Assembly (NCBI GenBank): GCA_037126765.1 | Contig: JBBCBC010000024.1 | Span: forward strand, 16,403,554 to 16,467,553 | Reading direction: 5' to 3' | DNA from: Stenogyne calaminthoides | Lineage: Eukaryota > Streptophyta > Magnoliopsida > Lamiales > Lamiaceae | DNA length: 64,000 bases | Position numbers and translations under genes: made by a program | The notes under the pieces: model-generated | The model's database searches: none | Told to the model about the DNA's origin: nothing | What the model saw: only the letters and a program-made list of their open reading frames with translations | Shown here: positions 36,023 to 49,027 of the stretch, in pieces | Layout: every line of letters starts with the position of its first letter | Position numbering within the stretch: position 1 is the stretch's first letter

Positions 36023-37601
36023 ATGGCAACCAACCAGCGGAAAGCTATAATCGGGAATGAAACCGACGTTCGTGATGGCTTTGTGGTTTCACTGAGTTCT
36101 CAACCCACTCATCGGGCAGCCCGGACTAGTTCCCCCGACTGGTGGAATCTTGTCCAAACACCGGAGGATGCTAAAGCAGTGATGGCCGTCCTCAACAAGA
36201 AACATCTCAATTTCGGCGTTGAGGAGGAACAACCCCAGCCAAGAAAACAACCCATGACGCCGGAACCTCCAAAGGTAAACGCGTTATGATGGAAAAGGGA
36301 CGGTCCACGGGCTAACTAGCATACAACGCGGCTAAACATGCCATCGTTCGGAACCACACGGGCCCTGGACAGACCAGCGGGTTCGAATAGTGCATTCACC
36401 TGCCTCGGAAGGGAAAGCGGCGGGAAGGCCCTCATGAGGGCGAGGACGAGGCTCACTCTCAACCACGCCATGATGAGCAGGTGGAAAGAGATCTTACCAT
36501 GGCCTGGACATGCACCACGGAGGATCGCCGGAGACATTGACATACCACCATGGGTCAGGCGGGGGCGAGAACCGCCGACGCCGTGTCGCAAAGATTGGCT
36601 AGGATCGTCCAACAGCTATTGGAAAAGGTGGGTAACCAGGATGGACCATCTGGGTCTAACACTGACCTTATCATCCCCGATTCTCCCTTGGGAACTAGGA
36701 TCACTCTGGCACCTGCCCAGAGGAAAATCAGCATAGCGGCTCTAGATCGCTACAACGGGAGTACAGACCCCAGAGTCCATATAGCGAAGTACAATGCGTA
36801 TATGGCCTCAATGGGGGCATCGAATGCGATGAAGTGTAGACTCTTCTCCACGATCTTTGGTGACCAAGCCCACATGTGGTGGTACTTGCCGCCATCTCTC
36901 TCCATTGATACTTCGAGCAACTGGCTCGATTATTCTTGGGCCACTATACGGCGATGGCGCCTCGACCTGCGACAAGGCAGAGGCTCATGAACATGCGTTA
37001 GGGGGAGACGGGGTCGGATCGATCCTATGTTGAGAGGATCGATAGACTTATCATTGAAGGAGATCGCATTGGGGACGAGGCCAAGCTGCTGTGGGCAGTA
37101 TCTAGCCTCAGAAGAGGAACCAAGCTATGGCGGCGCATGACCGCTGACTACCCGACCAGCTATGCCGATTTCAGGAAAAGGGCAGGCGACCTCATCCATA
37201 CCATGGAATTGCTAGAGACCCGGCTCTCAGAGACAAAGAAAGTCGCGGAGCCCAAGAAAGGTCCAAGAAAACCGGGGGGTCATTACAAGACACCCGGCAA
37301 CTTCAAACCATTTGAGGAGTCCATTCCGGTGAAGCTGATGTAGGCTCTGGGTATGACACCTGGTAAGGTTTATACCTAGATCCAGGAACGAGACATGTTG
37401 CGAGCACCCCGCCCCATGAAAGACAAAATCCGGCAAAACCCGAACAAGTATTGCCACTATCATGACCAGAGGGGACACTACACCAGCGAGTGTCGAGATC
37501 TGTTGAAGCAATTGTGGAAGCTTTATGAAGATGGCCGGCTGAATGAATTTGTCAAGAATCCTCGGGCAGACAATCATGGGGGGGCAAGGTCGACAGCATG
37601 A
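36023..37601 (+). pseudogene. Gypsy gag remnant
   Basis: Starts at ATG 36023 (MATNQRKAIIGNETDVRDG), 88 bp after the LTR, and is stopped at 36289. The capsid-like domain appears in another frame (36550-36990) with RKISIAALDRYNGSTDP, VHIAKYNAYMASMGASNAM and CRLFSTIFGDQAHMWWYLP, the usual plant retrotransposon gag signature. 37137-37343 continues (YADFRKRAGDLIHTMELLE). 37395-37601 carries KYCHYHDQRGHYTSECRDL, the CCHC-type segment of Tat gag. At least four frame changes are needed, so no full-length Gag can be made. Confidence 0.82.
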
Positions 37602-37672
37602 CCGCCAACCCGGGCCGGGAGATCGGGTGCAAAGAGAGCCCGTGATAAGGGGCCTCACAGGGCGAGCTACCT

Positions 37673-38380
37673 GTGCCACCCATACCAGAGGGCACAGGAG
37701 GTCACAGCATCCAGACCATCTCGCCCCTTACCACAATAGGGGGCCTATCTCCGGCCTCCTCATCAAAGCGTCGCTTAAAGGCGGAAGTCGGGGCAATGGA
37801 GAATGCTCAAAGAATGGTTTACGCCCATCTTGGGCGTGGACCGAAAAAACAAACAAACTTGAGTTCGGGAAATAGACAAAATTTGAGAGTTGTGTGCGAA
37901 CATAGACCCATTGGTCATAAAGGCCAATATCATGGGGACATTGTATCTTGGGATCTTTCGGTCGATGGGGGGGCCTTCTGCAACATTCTGTTTAAAAAGA
38001 CCCTAGACCAACTCGGGGATTACGAAGCATACATCACCCCATGCGATCATACAGTGAAGGGCTTCGAAAACGCGACATTCAAACCTCTGGGCATGATCCG
38101 CTTGTTGGTGGAGCTCGTATCCACCTTGGATGAGAAGGTCAGTAACACTAGGCTCCTAGATTTCCTTGTAATCGACCTCCCGAGCACCTATAACGGCTTC
38201 CTCGGGAGGCCATTTGAGCACGAATTCGAGGTTGCGTCCTTCACCTATTATTTTTGTGTAAAGTTCCCCACCAAGGGTGGGCTGGTTAGCACCCTAAAGG
38301 TGACCAAGTGGATGCAAGAGGTTGTTTGCTTTATTCTTCGCCTTATTCAAATTCAGCACGCACATTTAGTCGTCACATAA
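37673..38380 (+). pseudogene. Gypsy aspartic protease region
   Basis: An open stretch contains DLSVDGGAFCNILFKKTLDQ near 37950-38010, where the active-site D-S/T-G is altered to DGG. DHTVKGFENATFKPLG and DFLVIDLPSTYNGFLGRP follow, the normal end of this domain in Tat elements. The missing hydroxyl residue would probably abolish activity if it is not a consensus error. Confidence 0.78.
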
Positions 38381-38390
38381 TGACACTGGC

Positions 38391-39420
38391 TACTAAAAAG
38401 AAAAGTAAGAAGAGGAAGCGTGACGAGTTTGATGATCGAGAATGGGTCCCGAGCCCAAAGATTTTATACTCAAGGCCGAGATAGATGATCCACGACTCGG
38501 GGGACCCAGAGCGATACCTGGGGAGGAACTCGAAAGGGTCAAGGTGGGACCCAAATTGACGGACACTGGAGATCATTATTGGATCCAAGATCCCCGACGA
38601 CCTGAAAATTGAAGTCGTCGATTTCCTCAAGAATAACCTAGATGTTTTCGCTTGGTCACACAAGGATATGGTCGGGATCGATCATGAGATCGCATGTCAC
38701 CGGTTACACATTGACCCAGCCCGAAAACCAGTAGCTCAGAAAAGAAGGAAGTTTGGTCCAGAAAAATATGTTGCCCTCGCTGAAGAGGTGAAGAAGTTGC
38801 TTGACAACGACCGATCATGCAGCCGACCAACCCGATTGGGTCGCCAAATGCGGTCCTTGTAAAGAAATCAAATGGGACTTGGCGACTTTGCATCGATTTC
38901 ACAGATCTTAACGAGGCATGCCCTAAGGATTTCTTCCGATGCCGCAGATATCGACCACTTAATTGACAATCTGGCGGGCCATGAGATGATGTCTTTCATG
39001 GACGATTTGCGGGTACCATCGAGATAGCTATGCACGAGCAAACCGACAGCAAAGACACTTCATTTTTAACAGAGAGAGAAGAACATGTCTTTGTTGGAAG
39101 AGAATGCCTTTTGGTTTGAAGAACGCCGGGCAACGATCAAAGGTTTGGTCAATCATATGTTTGTTGAGCAAATAGGCAAGTCGGTGGAGGTATATGTTGA
39201 CGACATTGTCGTGAAGAGTCTAAAAAGGAAGATCATTTCGCTCATATCGGCGCGCAAGCTTTCGAGATACTCGGGAAGTTCAATATGAAACTCAACCCTA
39301 AAAAAGTGGAACTTTGAGTGGAATCGGGGAAGTTCTAGAGAACCCGGTTAGCAATCGGGGATTGAAGCAAACCCAACCAAGGTGCAGGCTATCTTTGATA
39401 TGGGGCCCCAAAAAACAAAA
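38391..39420 (+). pseudogene. Gypsy reverse transcriptase remnant
   Basis: In shifting frames: LKNNLDVFAWSHKDMVGIDH (about 38628), RKPVAQKRRKFGPEKYVALAEEVKKLL (about 38720-38800), SNGTWRLCIDFTDLNEACPKD-like residues (about 38870-38930), then KSVEVYVDDIVVKS (39178-39220), the RT active-site YVDD box. The palm segment between about 38935 and 39080 is shortened and scrambled. Typical plant Tat Gypsy RT; not functional as written. Confidence 0.85.
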
Positions 39421-39487
39421 AAAGGATGTTCAAAACCGACGGGGTGCTCGCCGCTCTGAGCAGATTCATCTCCGAATGGGGGGATAA

Positions 39488-40405
39488 ATGCAAGCCCATG
39501 TTCGACACCATCGTAAAGAAGGCGAGGTTCGAATGGACATCCGAGAGTCGGGGATGCTCTTGACAGATCAAAGCATATCTAGCCGACGCCAAGATTTTAG
39601 CCAAACCGGTCCCCGGCGTAGAAATTTTTATACTTGGCGACCTTTAAACCGCCTCGAAAAGATGCAAGAAATGCAGGCAGAGGGTCAAACCCATCTGCCC
39701 ATTTACTTTGTCAGTTAGATGTTAAATGAAACCGAGCAGCGATACCCTCTTCTAGAGAAATTAGCCTATGCTCTAGTTATGAGTGTGAGGAAACTGAGAC
39801 CTTACTTCTTCGATCACCAAATGGAGGTTCTCACTTCCTTACCCCTTCGCAACGTGCTCCATCGACTAGATACATCAGGCCGATGCCTCAAGTGGGCCAT
39901 CGAGGTTGGACAGTATGAGGTAACATACGCGCCGCGGCATGCAATAAAAGCTCAGGCCTTGGCCGACTTCATCGTTGAATTAACCCCTCCTCTTGGGGCC
40001 AGTGGTTTGACAGGCCCACACTGGGAGTTGTACGTAGACGGCTCGGCAACTGCCAACAAATTAGGGGCAGGAATTGTGTTAATAAGTCCAGATGGGATTT
40101 CTTTTCAGAATGCCATCACTTTCGATTTCCCTGCCACCAACAACGAGGCCGTATATGAAGCGCTGTTCAACGGTCTAGAAATGTCCACCGCAATGGGCAT
40201 CAAGCGACTTCAAGTACACACCGACTCCCAGCTCGTAGCACGCCAGATATCAGGGGAGTATGAGGCCCGAGACGAGCGGATGTCGGCCTACCAAGAGGTC
40301 GTCAAAGCACTTTGCCTGAAATTTGAACAAATCTACATCAATTTAGTATTAAGGATGCGAACTCCGAGCCGATGCATTGGCACGACTAAGCGACCGGAGG
40401 ACTAG
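39488..40405 (+). pseudogene. Gypsy RNase H regions (retroviral-type and second archaeal-type)
   Basis: 39719-40000 gives EKLAYALVMSVRKLRPYFFD and RHAIKAQALADFIVE, the C-terminal connection/RNase H stretch that follows RT. A second RNase H begins at about 40020: WELYVDGSATANKLGAGIVL, NNEAVYEALFNGLEM and VHTDSQLVARQISGEYEARD show the expected acidic Asp, Glu and Asp positions. Two RNase H domains in tandem are typical of the Tat lineage. This is the best-preserved part of pol, open from 39719 to 40405. Confidence 0.85.
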
Positions 40406-40419
40406 CAGAGATGAGGGAT

Positions 40420-41712
40420 GTCACCATCACAAAACTCTTCCACCCCTCCATCCGCTAACACAACGATTCTTGCCCTAGACACCCCGAAGTTTAATTTGGA
40501 TGACCCCATGTCGATTACTTGATGGTGGGGCATTACCGGTAGCAGAATTCAGCAAAGCAATTGCAACTAAGGGCGACAAAGGTACACATTGGTTGGTAAC
40601 GAACTATATAAGCGAGGCTTGACATACCTTTGCTCGATGTGTTACCCCGAGCAAAGCAGTAAAAGCTATCCCGCAAGATATTCACGATGGGGTATGCGGA
40701 AACCATTTGGGGGCGATCGCTCGCTCATAAGACGACGAGACAGAGTATTATTGGCCAACTTTAAAGGCCGATGCCATGGTTTTCGCATGGAAATGCCACA
40801 AATGTCAAATACACGCACCATCAATCAAGGTTGCACCTGAGGAACTCACCAAAGATCCTCGGTCCCTTGGCCTTTTTTAAGCGGGGGATAGATATCATCG
40901 GGCCATTACCAATGACCGGGTTCGATCAAGCACGCCCTAGTCGCAGAGATTAGTTCACAAAAATGGGCGAGGTCGAGGCTTTGGCGACCATAGATCAGGA
41001 TCACGTCATCCTATTCATATGGCGAAACATCATCTGCAGATTTGGCCTACCGCAAGCAATTATATCCGATAATGGGAAGCAGTTCGATGGTGATAAGATC
41101 GATAGTTTCTTCAGAAAATGGAAAATAACCAAGCTTTTTTCTCTACCCTTATCACCCTCAATCAAAGCGGTCAAGTCGAAGTCGTGAACAAGATCATCAA
41201 GCACACGCCTAAAAACCAAGATTGAGGAGGAAAAGGGAAGTGGGCGATGAATTACCGGATGTCTTTGTGGTCATCTGAGCGACACCGCCAAAATTCGATA
41301 GGAGAGACCCCTTATTCGATGGCATTTGGCTCGGAAGCGATCATACCCGCAGAGGTCGAATTCCAAACTCTCAGAACCTCGCAGATCGTGAACCGATCAA
41401 GAACGATGAGGCCTTGGCGTAAACCTAGACTTGCTCAAAGAGAAGCGATTAGGCGGGTATCAAAATCACGAGATACAAACAATGATCAAAAAATACTACA
41501 ACTCTAAAGTGCGACTTCAAAAATTCAAAGAAGGCGACACAGTCTCCCAAGAAGACTCTCGGAGTAACCAAAGGAACTTTCGGACCAAACAGGAAGGACC
41601 ATACAAGGTCGCTCGAGTATTATCCAACCGGGCATCTGAGCTCGAGAACCCGGATGGCACTTTCGATCAAGATGCGTGGGAACGATCTCATACGAAGAGA
41701 TACTATCAGTAG
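40420..41712 (+). pseudogene. Gypsy integrase remnant
   Basis: The zinc-binding H-H-C-C region lies near 40680-40830 (GVCGNHLGA, then WKCHKCQIHAPSIKVAPEEL). The core follows as GIDIIGPLPM (about 40885) and FGLPQAIISDNGKQFDG (about 41040), with its catalytic Asp positions. The C-terminal part runs 41247-41712 (NSIGETPYSMAFGSEAIIPAEVE; TKQEGPYKVARVLSNRA; DAWERSHTKRYY). Multiple frameshifts and a deletion around the expected catalytic Glu are seen. It ends pol; sense coding stops at 41712. Confidence 0.83.
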
Positions 41713-42075
41713 GGTCGAGGCCAGTGTACTTATAAACTTTCAGGCAAGTCAATAATAATGAGTTAAATTTTCTTTTTCACAATTCCTGTGTTTAAACCCA
41801 GGGAGGTCGCATAGATGAAACATCGACCTCCCCCGGGAACGACTTTCGACATATTTGCGGCGAGATCACCACCCCTAGCGGTGTGATCCTCCCCTAACTT
41901 TATAAGACGACTAAGCGAGGTTCAATCTAAAATCGCAATGCCAATAAGACGAATGAACATACGCACAGATTATAGTCGCATAAGGAAATCAAGTCGGCAC
42001 AATAAAGGAAAGAAAAAGGCAGATTTCATTAATGACAACAAGCCCGAAGGTCGGTACATTATAAGAGCCCGAAGG
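41713..42075. other. Gypsy spacer after pol
   Basis: About 360 bp between the integrase stop and the antisense-gene region. No coding motif on either strand; a short polypyrimidine run follows the stop. Confidence 0.5.
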
Positions 42076-44391
42076 CTAGATTACATCAAGCGGAAACCAA
42101 GATACATCATGATAACTGACGACAGATGTTTTACTACAACCCAATATCCACGACTGGCAGACGACTTCCGGCTTTAAGGCATGCTGATCAAAAGTATTGT
42201 TGGAGATGGGGTTCAACAACTTCTCAATCTCCTTTTTCTTATCGGGATTCTTGATGACATCATTCTTAAGAACGATCAAGAATCCCATCGCCTGAAGACC
42301 ATCGACTATGTTCAAAGGTCGCCCACCTAATTCTTTGAATATTTGGTGAGGGTGTGGGCAGCCCGCCTCTGGGATCTTGGGCTAGTAAACACCTCCTCTT
42401 GAGGCCAGTTGTGGCCTGCTCTTCGGGAGGAGCCGCGCCGGACATCTCAGCGACCTCATTTCGTGCCCCAGCCTCATCCATCTGAGTCTAGAGGACCACG
42501 TCGGAGTCTCCCGGCTATGTCTCATTTGGATTGGGAGTGGGGTGCACGATCCGACTCTGATTAGGGAAGAAGGACAAATCAATGCCCAGATCTTCCAGAT
42601 CTTTAATCTCCAGCACAATGTCGGAGGCAGGGGAAGTCGCGAACGTGTGATCGGCTCGGTCACAATGTCGAGAGGGTGGCGGGGTTCTTCCGCCCGAACA
42701 GCTCGGATAGAGCAGAACCGCCACGACATGGGCGGTTAGCGATACGCTCTTTGACACCTTAAAGTGTTTGTCTTTGGCGGCCAACTTCTCCCCGACCTCT
42801 ACATCCTTGCGGATCAGCTCGCCTTCATCGCAGTCACGACCTCCTTCTCCTCGCCCCGGCGATCTCTCGGCTTCCGCCGGTGGCCCTCGAGCTCAAGGCC
42901 CTCTTAGCCCGTCGGCCTTGACAACCTCCGGTTTCTTACGCACCTCATAGATCATTATCGGTGATTTAAGCTTGCTTTCGGAGGTCATCGCTGGGCCTTC
43001 TCTAGTTTGGAGAGCTCGAGCTCGGATTAGGCTTGAGCCTTTTCCATGTAGAGGTGGCCTTCAAGGAGTGGACAACAACCAAAATACATGTTGCCGTGAC
43101 TTGTTGGTGGCCAGGAGGAAGGAGTGATCATCAGCCAAATCCATGCATGGCACGTTCCTCATCGTCCGCTCAAGTGGCGGGCATGCCCTCCAGTGATGGG
43201 AATCGGGGAATCTCGGGAAGCTCGGCACCTCCGGTGAGAACTTGGCGGCCGTCCACCTCCGACCGAACAAGGAGGAACAAATATATTAAGTTTGGTCCGG
43301 TTTTGAGGTAAATTCATTAAGAGTTGCAACGACTTACCTCTGCATCCTCTCCTCATCCCGGCCCAATCTAGGAATCGAATCCCTGGATGGCGACCTCCTC
43401 CGGGTAGAAGTCGGAAAAGGTATTTCATTTTGGGAGCCACCCTTCCAAAGACCGGACTTGGCGTGGATCGGTCGTGCCACATTACTCGCGCCCTCTTGGG
43501 AGGTCGCTCACCCCACGGTGGCGAAGTTCGACAAACTTTCTTCTTGCCTTTTCGTGGCAAATAGGGGAGGAGTCTGAATCGAATGTCCCCCCAGGCGTTA
43601 GCGGTGTCGAGGGACGCCTCATGGAGCCGAAAGTCTTGACGAGGTCGCGAGGCCATCTCGGAGGCAGAGGGCCGACGGTGGTAGATCGGGATCTCTGGAT
43701 CTAACATAAAAACAGAACCTTTAGCGCGAAATTGTGAAATACAATTGAAAAGATGCGGCCGAGACTTACAGGGAATCCTCAAGTGGCGAGGGTAAGTATA
43801 CAATCAGGCTTACAAGTGGTCGAGCTCGGAGTTCAGCAAATTAACGTCTCGCCAGCTAGGGGGTGTGTCTTGAACCTCCTTGAACGCCTCGAGAAAGTCC
43901 CAATATAGCTCAGAAGGTCGGGGCGCAAACACTGCAAGACGAGAAAGAATTAGATCAGTACAATCGAGCACAAAAATATTAAGGTGAAGTACCATTCTCA
44001 ACATGGATCGCATAATCCGTAAGAACTCAAATGGATAAGGTGCTGGAGGGGGCCACCGACTCCCATGCTCCTCCTACAAACCACCATTTCTGGTGCCCCT
44101 TCAACCTTATTCGGAATCCCACTCACGAGCTCTTTGTCTCTACGGCCAAGACAAACATGATAGCCTCCTACCGAAAGCAACGAAGCGACATCACGTGAGA
44201 TATCTCTCCGGGATTAGGCAGTCTTTTCTGCCCAACCTGCCCCAAAACGACCATGGTGGAGATGATGTAACTCTACCCGTTGGGGGTGATCTATGTGAGG
44301 CTCACATTCCAGGCCACCAGAAGATGGGAAATGGCCGGGTGCAATGGAAATCGAATACCGACCGACATGGAAGACTCATTCACAACAATCA
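42076..44391 (-). pseudogene. Gypsy antisense gene, 3' part (cut by the Copia insertion)
   Basis: On the minus strand, starting next to the Copia, the reading is SVGIRFPLHPAISHLLVAWN, followed by ITPNG and YIISTMVVLGQVG. This resembles the 'putative gypsy type transposon' domain (PF04195) found antisense in Tat elements. Stops there are TAG where CAG and TGG are expected. Further down, 44013-43810 (PSELYWDFLEAFKEVQDTPP), 43803-43159 (214 codons open, Pro/Arg-rich) and 42784-42515 (LEIKDLEDLGIDLSFFPNQS) are the likely remaining exons, not joinable with confidence. The 5' part is at 59193-59821. Function unknown. Confidence 0.55.
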
Positions 44392-45962
44392 TGTTGGGAA
44401 ATTTAGAGTTTTGATGAAAGTTCTAAAACACATGTAATAGGACCAGTCAGACCTGTTAGCTGACTGATGTTTTTATTACCAGTTATAGGATACCAGTTGA
44501 TAATTACTGTATAGAACAACTGATGTAATAGATAGGTCACATATTGAGGGGGAACCTCAATATGTATAGGTCAGATCTGAAGATATGAAGAACAGCTGAT
44601 ATCCGACAGGCCAGAAGGCAAGAGAAGGACAGAAGATCAGATTGATCTGATCAAGTCAGATATCACAGCTGAAGTCATGAAGTTCAATCTCAGAAGACTT
44701 AAAGATCAGATGACTTCCAGAAGATCAGACCAGAAGACCTACATCAGCCGAGTCTGCTAGTTGAAGCTAAGACAACTGGCACCAGAAGACTCTATCAGGT
44801 AGACTGATCAGTTTTGACTGATCAGGTCAGCTCACCAGGTGAAAACTGATGTTTCACCAAATCATACGTCTATGATCTGAACAAGAAGAATGTCAACCTT
44901 AGTTGGAAGAACAACACTGAAAAGTGCTTCTGTTAACCAATAAGAACGAGACACGTATGATCGGAGCCAGCAATTACGGGATTTGGTGATGCTTCTCTAA
45001 CGGCTATAAAAGACAATGTTCACGCTTTTGGCCATGCCGTTCCTAAAGAACGTCACATCAATCCTGCAAGTCTACCAAATATAGCCTGAAATTCAAATTG
45101 CTCTCCAACGGCTCTTTGATTTCGAGGTCTATATATATGGGATCACACTTCAGAGTGAAGACACGGAAACACTGAAACAATCAAGAAGCTCAAGCTATAA
45201 TCAGATTTCCGCACGAAGAACACGAACTTGAAGATTATTTTCTTAGTGTTCATCCCATAAGTTCTTAGCACATAAATCTTTTCATCTAGCTGATAGGCTA
45301 CTTATAAACTGAAAAGATTTCAAAGTTGGAACCAAAACAATCTTACCCAAACCCAAAGTTAGGTTAAGTTGTTTAGCAGATTTTCAGACTAGGGTTTCTA
45401 GTTCTGATTTCTGGGATCGGTTGAGTTAGAACTCCTTAAATATCTGTTGGTGTACTGTGTTGGACTAACACAAAAATCTAAGTCCAGTTGGTTTAGTTGG
45501 TGCCCCTTGTGATAGGGAAGAGTGGGCGTGGGGAATTTGGTTTGTCCGAACCACTATAAATCTTGTGTGCTTTTACCTGCTTTGATTAACTGCTTTACAC
45601 ATCGCACTCCACTTAATTAAAGTCGCATTCATATTCTAAGTTAAGATCAGCTAGCACCAAGCTTCTGATCTGATCAAGTTTGACACTTTAGTCAACTGGT
45701 TGAAAGACTGACTTTGGAATCTGATTTATTAAAACTGGTTTTTCACGGGTAAAACTTAGCTTCCAAGACAATCAGTTAAAACCGATAGATACCAAACTAA
45801 TCGGCTTCAGCGATTAGTAAGTTATATATCGATCAAACAAATTCACTTGCACTCGATCAAAGTTAACTACCATCACATCCGATCCAAGACAAAAGTTTTC
45901 GTAAGTCTATTCACCCTCCCCCTCTAGACTTCTGCCCTCACAAAACTCGTTCGGGACCTACA
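44392..45962 (+). repeat. Copia 5' LTR (1571 bp)
   Basis: Starts TGTTGGGAAATTTAGAG and ends TTCGGGACCTACA. TATA-like TATATATA lies at 45130-45137 (GTCTATATATATGGGATC). It is rich in CTGATCAG words. Long identical runs with the 3' LTR alternate with short divergent patches. Confidence 0.93.
45130..45137 (+). promoter_or_regulatory. TATA box of the Copia 5' LTR
   Basis: TATATATA in GGTCTATATATATGGGATCAC. The same motif is conserved at 58362-58369 (3' LTR) and 16190-16197 (LTR fragment). Confidence 0.65.
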
Positions 45963-45964
45963 AG

Positions 45965-45976
45965 TGGTATCAGAGC
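45965..45976 (+). other. Copia primer-binding site
   Basis: TGGTATCAGAGC begins three to four bases after the 5' LTR and is complementary to the 3' end of plant initiator tRNA-Met. Confidence 0.88.
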
Positions 45977-46099
45977 AGTGGTTCTACAGACCACTGGCTT
46001 TGAGTATCATCGATTCTTGAGGAAGAATCTTTGTGGTCAATTGAACAGATCTTGAAAAACCATTTTTAAAACTCATTCGTTTTTCCAAAATCACTCAGC

Positions 46100-48690
46100 A
46101 TGGATAATACCTCCGGTATGTGTCATGATCTGCCGAAGTTCTCAATTGATGAGTATGCAGATTGGGCCATTTATATGTGTAACCATCTAGGTTCGATTAG
46201 TGGCAGAATGATGGAAGTCATTGAAAGAGGACCCATCATCATATATCACGACAACCCTGCAGTTGGAGGAGATCCAGACTTTGCCTCGGGAAGTCTTGTG
46301 CGAAAAAGCCCAGTCTTGATGGATGCAGAGGAAAGGAAGTTGTATACTCTAGATACAATCGCCAGGCATATAATCATGAAGACGATGGATAAAGTCACCA
46401 AGGAGAAGATTAAATATCTCAAAAACTGCGAAAGCAATGTGGGATACTAAATTTGAGATATCGAAGGAAATGATCGATCAAAGAAAGACCGACTACAAGC
46501 CAAACCGGTGAAGTTCGAAAAAAGCCCGAAGATCTTTAACGAGACCATCAAGGAGCTCAATGGAAGGATTACTATGTCAGTGAATAAGCTACGAGAACTT
46601 GGTAGAGAGATGTCAGACAAATATATCAACTACAAGATCTTAAGATCTCTCACCAAGAAATGGGACATAAAGGTCACGGTAATCAAGGATTGCCAAGACA
46701 TTTCAAAAATGAAGCCGAGTAGCTTGTTCTTAAGCCTTAAAGCTCACGGGTTCGATTTAATCGAAAGAGGACAACCAGATGAAGATGAGGTGCCCGCTGA
46801 AGCCTCAACGCCTAAATCGATTATGCGTTTAAAAGCAACCAGCCCAGCAGATCAAGGTCACGAACTCGTTGGAAACATAATAAGTCAAAGTAAGCAGATC
46901 GCTCTGCTTACCAGGAAACTAGAAAAATCAAATATTCAACTTGGTAAGTATCGAAGATTCTATAAAGATTATCAACATAGTCGAGGAAGAGATAGGAGAT
47001 CAGTTAACAGATCTCCAGAAAGAACCAGATCTGATGATCAAAGAGATCACAGAGATGAAAAGAAAAGAGATAATCTGACTGATGAGAGAAGAGATAACAG
47101 ATCTGACAGAAGGAGTTCATATTACTATCAGAAAGGAAAGTCACCTGATAGATCCTACAAACGGAGTGACTCACCTGGAAGAAAAGGTTCCGTGGATCAA
47201 GGGCGTGCTTCAATCAGGAGAAGCTGTGTCACTACAAAGTCAGACCGCCTGGACTTGACGCCAAAAGAAAGGGAAGAAAAGAGGAACAGAAGAGAGCAGC
47301 GTTATAGGGACAGAAAAGCCATGGTCGCTGACACATCTGGAATTGATGATTCCTATTTGCCCTCTGAGGATTATGGATACTCCTCTGTAGAAGATTTCTG
47401 TCTGATAAGCAGTGTTGTTGACTTCTATGAGAATGAAGATCGATATTCTCTTCGGATGATGATGAGATCTGCTCGATGGCCTAAGGAGGACCAATCGAGG
47501 TAACCTCAAACCTTTCGCTTTGTCGCTTTCTTTCACACGCTATTATTATTACACCTTTGGGGAGATTGACTGCTGACTCTACTCGAGCAATTGCTTGAAG
47601 ATCTCTCCAATGCAGTAGACATTTATGCTATAGTGGAAGCTGAAAATGACAAGCTAAGGATCAGAAATAATCAGCTTATTAAAGATAACGGTCTCAAGAA
47701 AAACTCTCGAATAAAATGCTGAAACCGCCGAGAAGGCAACCGAGGAACTTAACATTCGAAAGTTAAGTCTTCGATCGGGGAGAAGCGAGATCAAAGATCG
47801 ACTAGCAATTAACAAAACAAACAAAGTTCGATGACTTAAAAATCCTTCAAGCTAAATTTGATGAGCTATTCCGACTACATGAGAGTCTAAAATCTTCTGA
47901 GGATAATTTGCGCAAGAAAATAGAGGTTTTCACAAAGTCATCTAAAACCGTTCAAGACATGAACACCTATTTTCGAATAACGATTAACAAGAAGGGACTT
48001 GGGTATGAGAACCCTTCCACATCCTCAAAAGCCCCGTTTGATTCACTTCAAAAAGGTGTAATCAAACGAGTTTCTGACAAAGATACACTAAAAGCCAAAC
48101 TTGTATCTAATAAGGGAAAAAAAAAACATCGAAAGGGTAAAGGCGGTGCCTAACGAGGAAAGGGAACATAAATGGACCCCATCTGGGTAAAAGCATCACC
48201 GAGGAATCAACAGAAGAACCCGGTTCTTCTGAAGAGACCTCAACTTGATCAACATATTAGGTATCGAAAAGACACTGACTGTAAAGGGAAGTCTATCTGA
48301 GACCCAATCAAGGTCAGCTGCCGAATAAGCAAGCTATAGGTAAACTGCAAAAACCACCTATGCCAAAAAGATATGAATCTTTTGATGGTAGCAGTCGTAC
48401 CTACCCCTATAATCAAAAACCCAGGGCTGCTGCACCTGAACCACACTGGATGAAAAGAAGACAAACAGAAAAGATAAATCCCAAGTCTTCTAAGTCACCC
48501 AAGGTTCACACTAATAATCATACTAATCAGAAAGCATATAAAGAGACGTATGATTTTGTTGATAGGTATGGGAGACAAATCAGGCCTTCTGATCTAACTG
48601 ATCTCAATAGAAGTGCCCTGTTTGTATGGATCCCCAAAACCAATCCTAACCCCTCAGGACCCAATCCAAAAGGGGTACCTAAAGCCTGAT
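46100..48690 (+). pseudogene. Copia gag region
   Basis: ATG at 46100 opens MDNTSGMCHDLPKFSIDEYADW, a UBN2/DUF4219-type Gag start, and stops at 46450. The frame resumes at 46508-47503 with FNETIKELNGRITMSVNKLR, INYKILRSLTKKWDIKVTVI, then an Arg/Ser/Asp-rich tail of about 130 residues (47000-47230). A clear zinc knuckle is missing where expected, although RDRKAMVADTSGIDDSYLPS, which normally follows it, is present. 47560-48153 is predicted coiled coil (YAIVEAENDKLRIRNNQLI), and 48360-48689 leads into the protease. Gag packages the RNA; the breaks prevent a full product. Confidence 0.78.
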
Positions 48691-48694
48691 TTGA

Positions 48695-49027
48695 TTGCAG
48701 GTTCGCGTGGGTCTGGCCAACAAAGGAGGTGTGCAAGCAACTATCTGGTACATCGATAGTGGATGCTCAAGGCACATGACTGGAATTAAACACCTCCTCA
48801 GCTCTTACATAGAACAAAAAGGCCCGCGTGTACTCTTCGGTGATGATAACTTTGGTTATACCAAAGGATTTGGAACCTTAGAGAATGATGATGTACAGGT
48901 CACTAGAGTCTCGTATGTCGAAGGTCTAAAGCATAACCTATTATCGGTTTCACAATTCTGCGACAACGGATTAGGTGTTGAGTTCTCGATCGATCAATGC
49001 ACTATCAAAAATCTAGCCACTCAATGA
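48695..49027 (+). pseudogene. Copia aspartic protease region
   Basis: One open stretch with TIWYIDSGCSRHMTG (active-site Asp-Ser-Gly), GPRVLFGDDNFGYTKGFG and EGLKHNLLSVSQFCDNG, which is the complete usual Copia protease core. It is one of the better preserved domains; upstream and downstream breaks separate it from Gag and integrase. Confidence 0.85.

Noticed and set aside
36316..37679. Minus-strand open frames over Gypsy gag (for example 37227-37679)
   Set aside because: They are shadows of the gag coding strand, which has recognisable motifs.
43159..43803. 214-codon minus frame as an independent gene
   Set aside because: It lies within the Gypsy antisense gene region, on the same strand, and is Arg/Pro-rich without its own recognisable domain.
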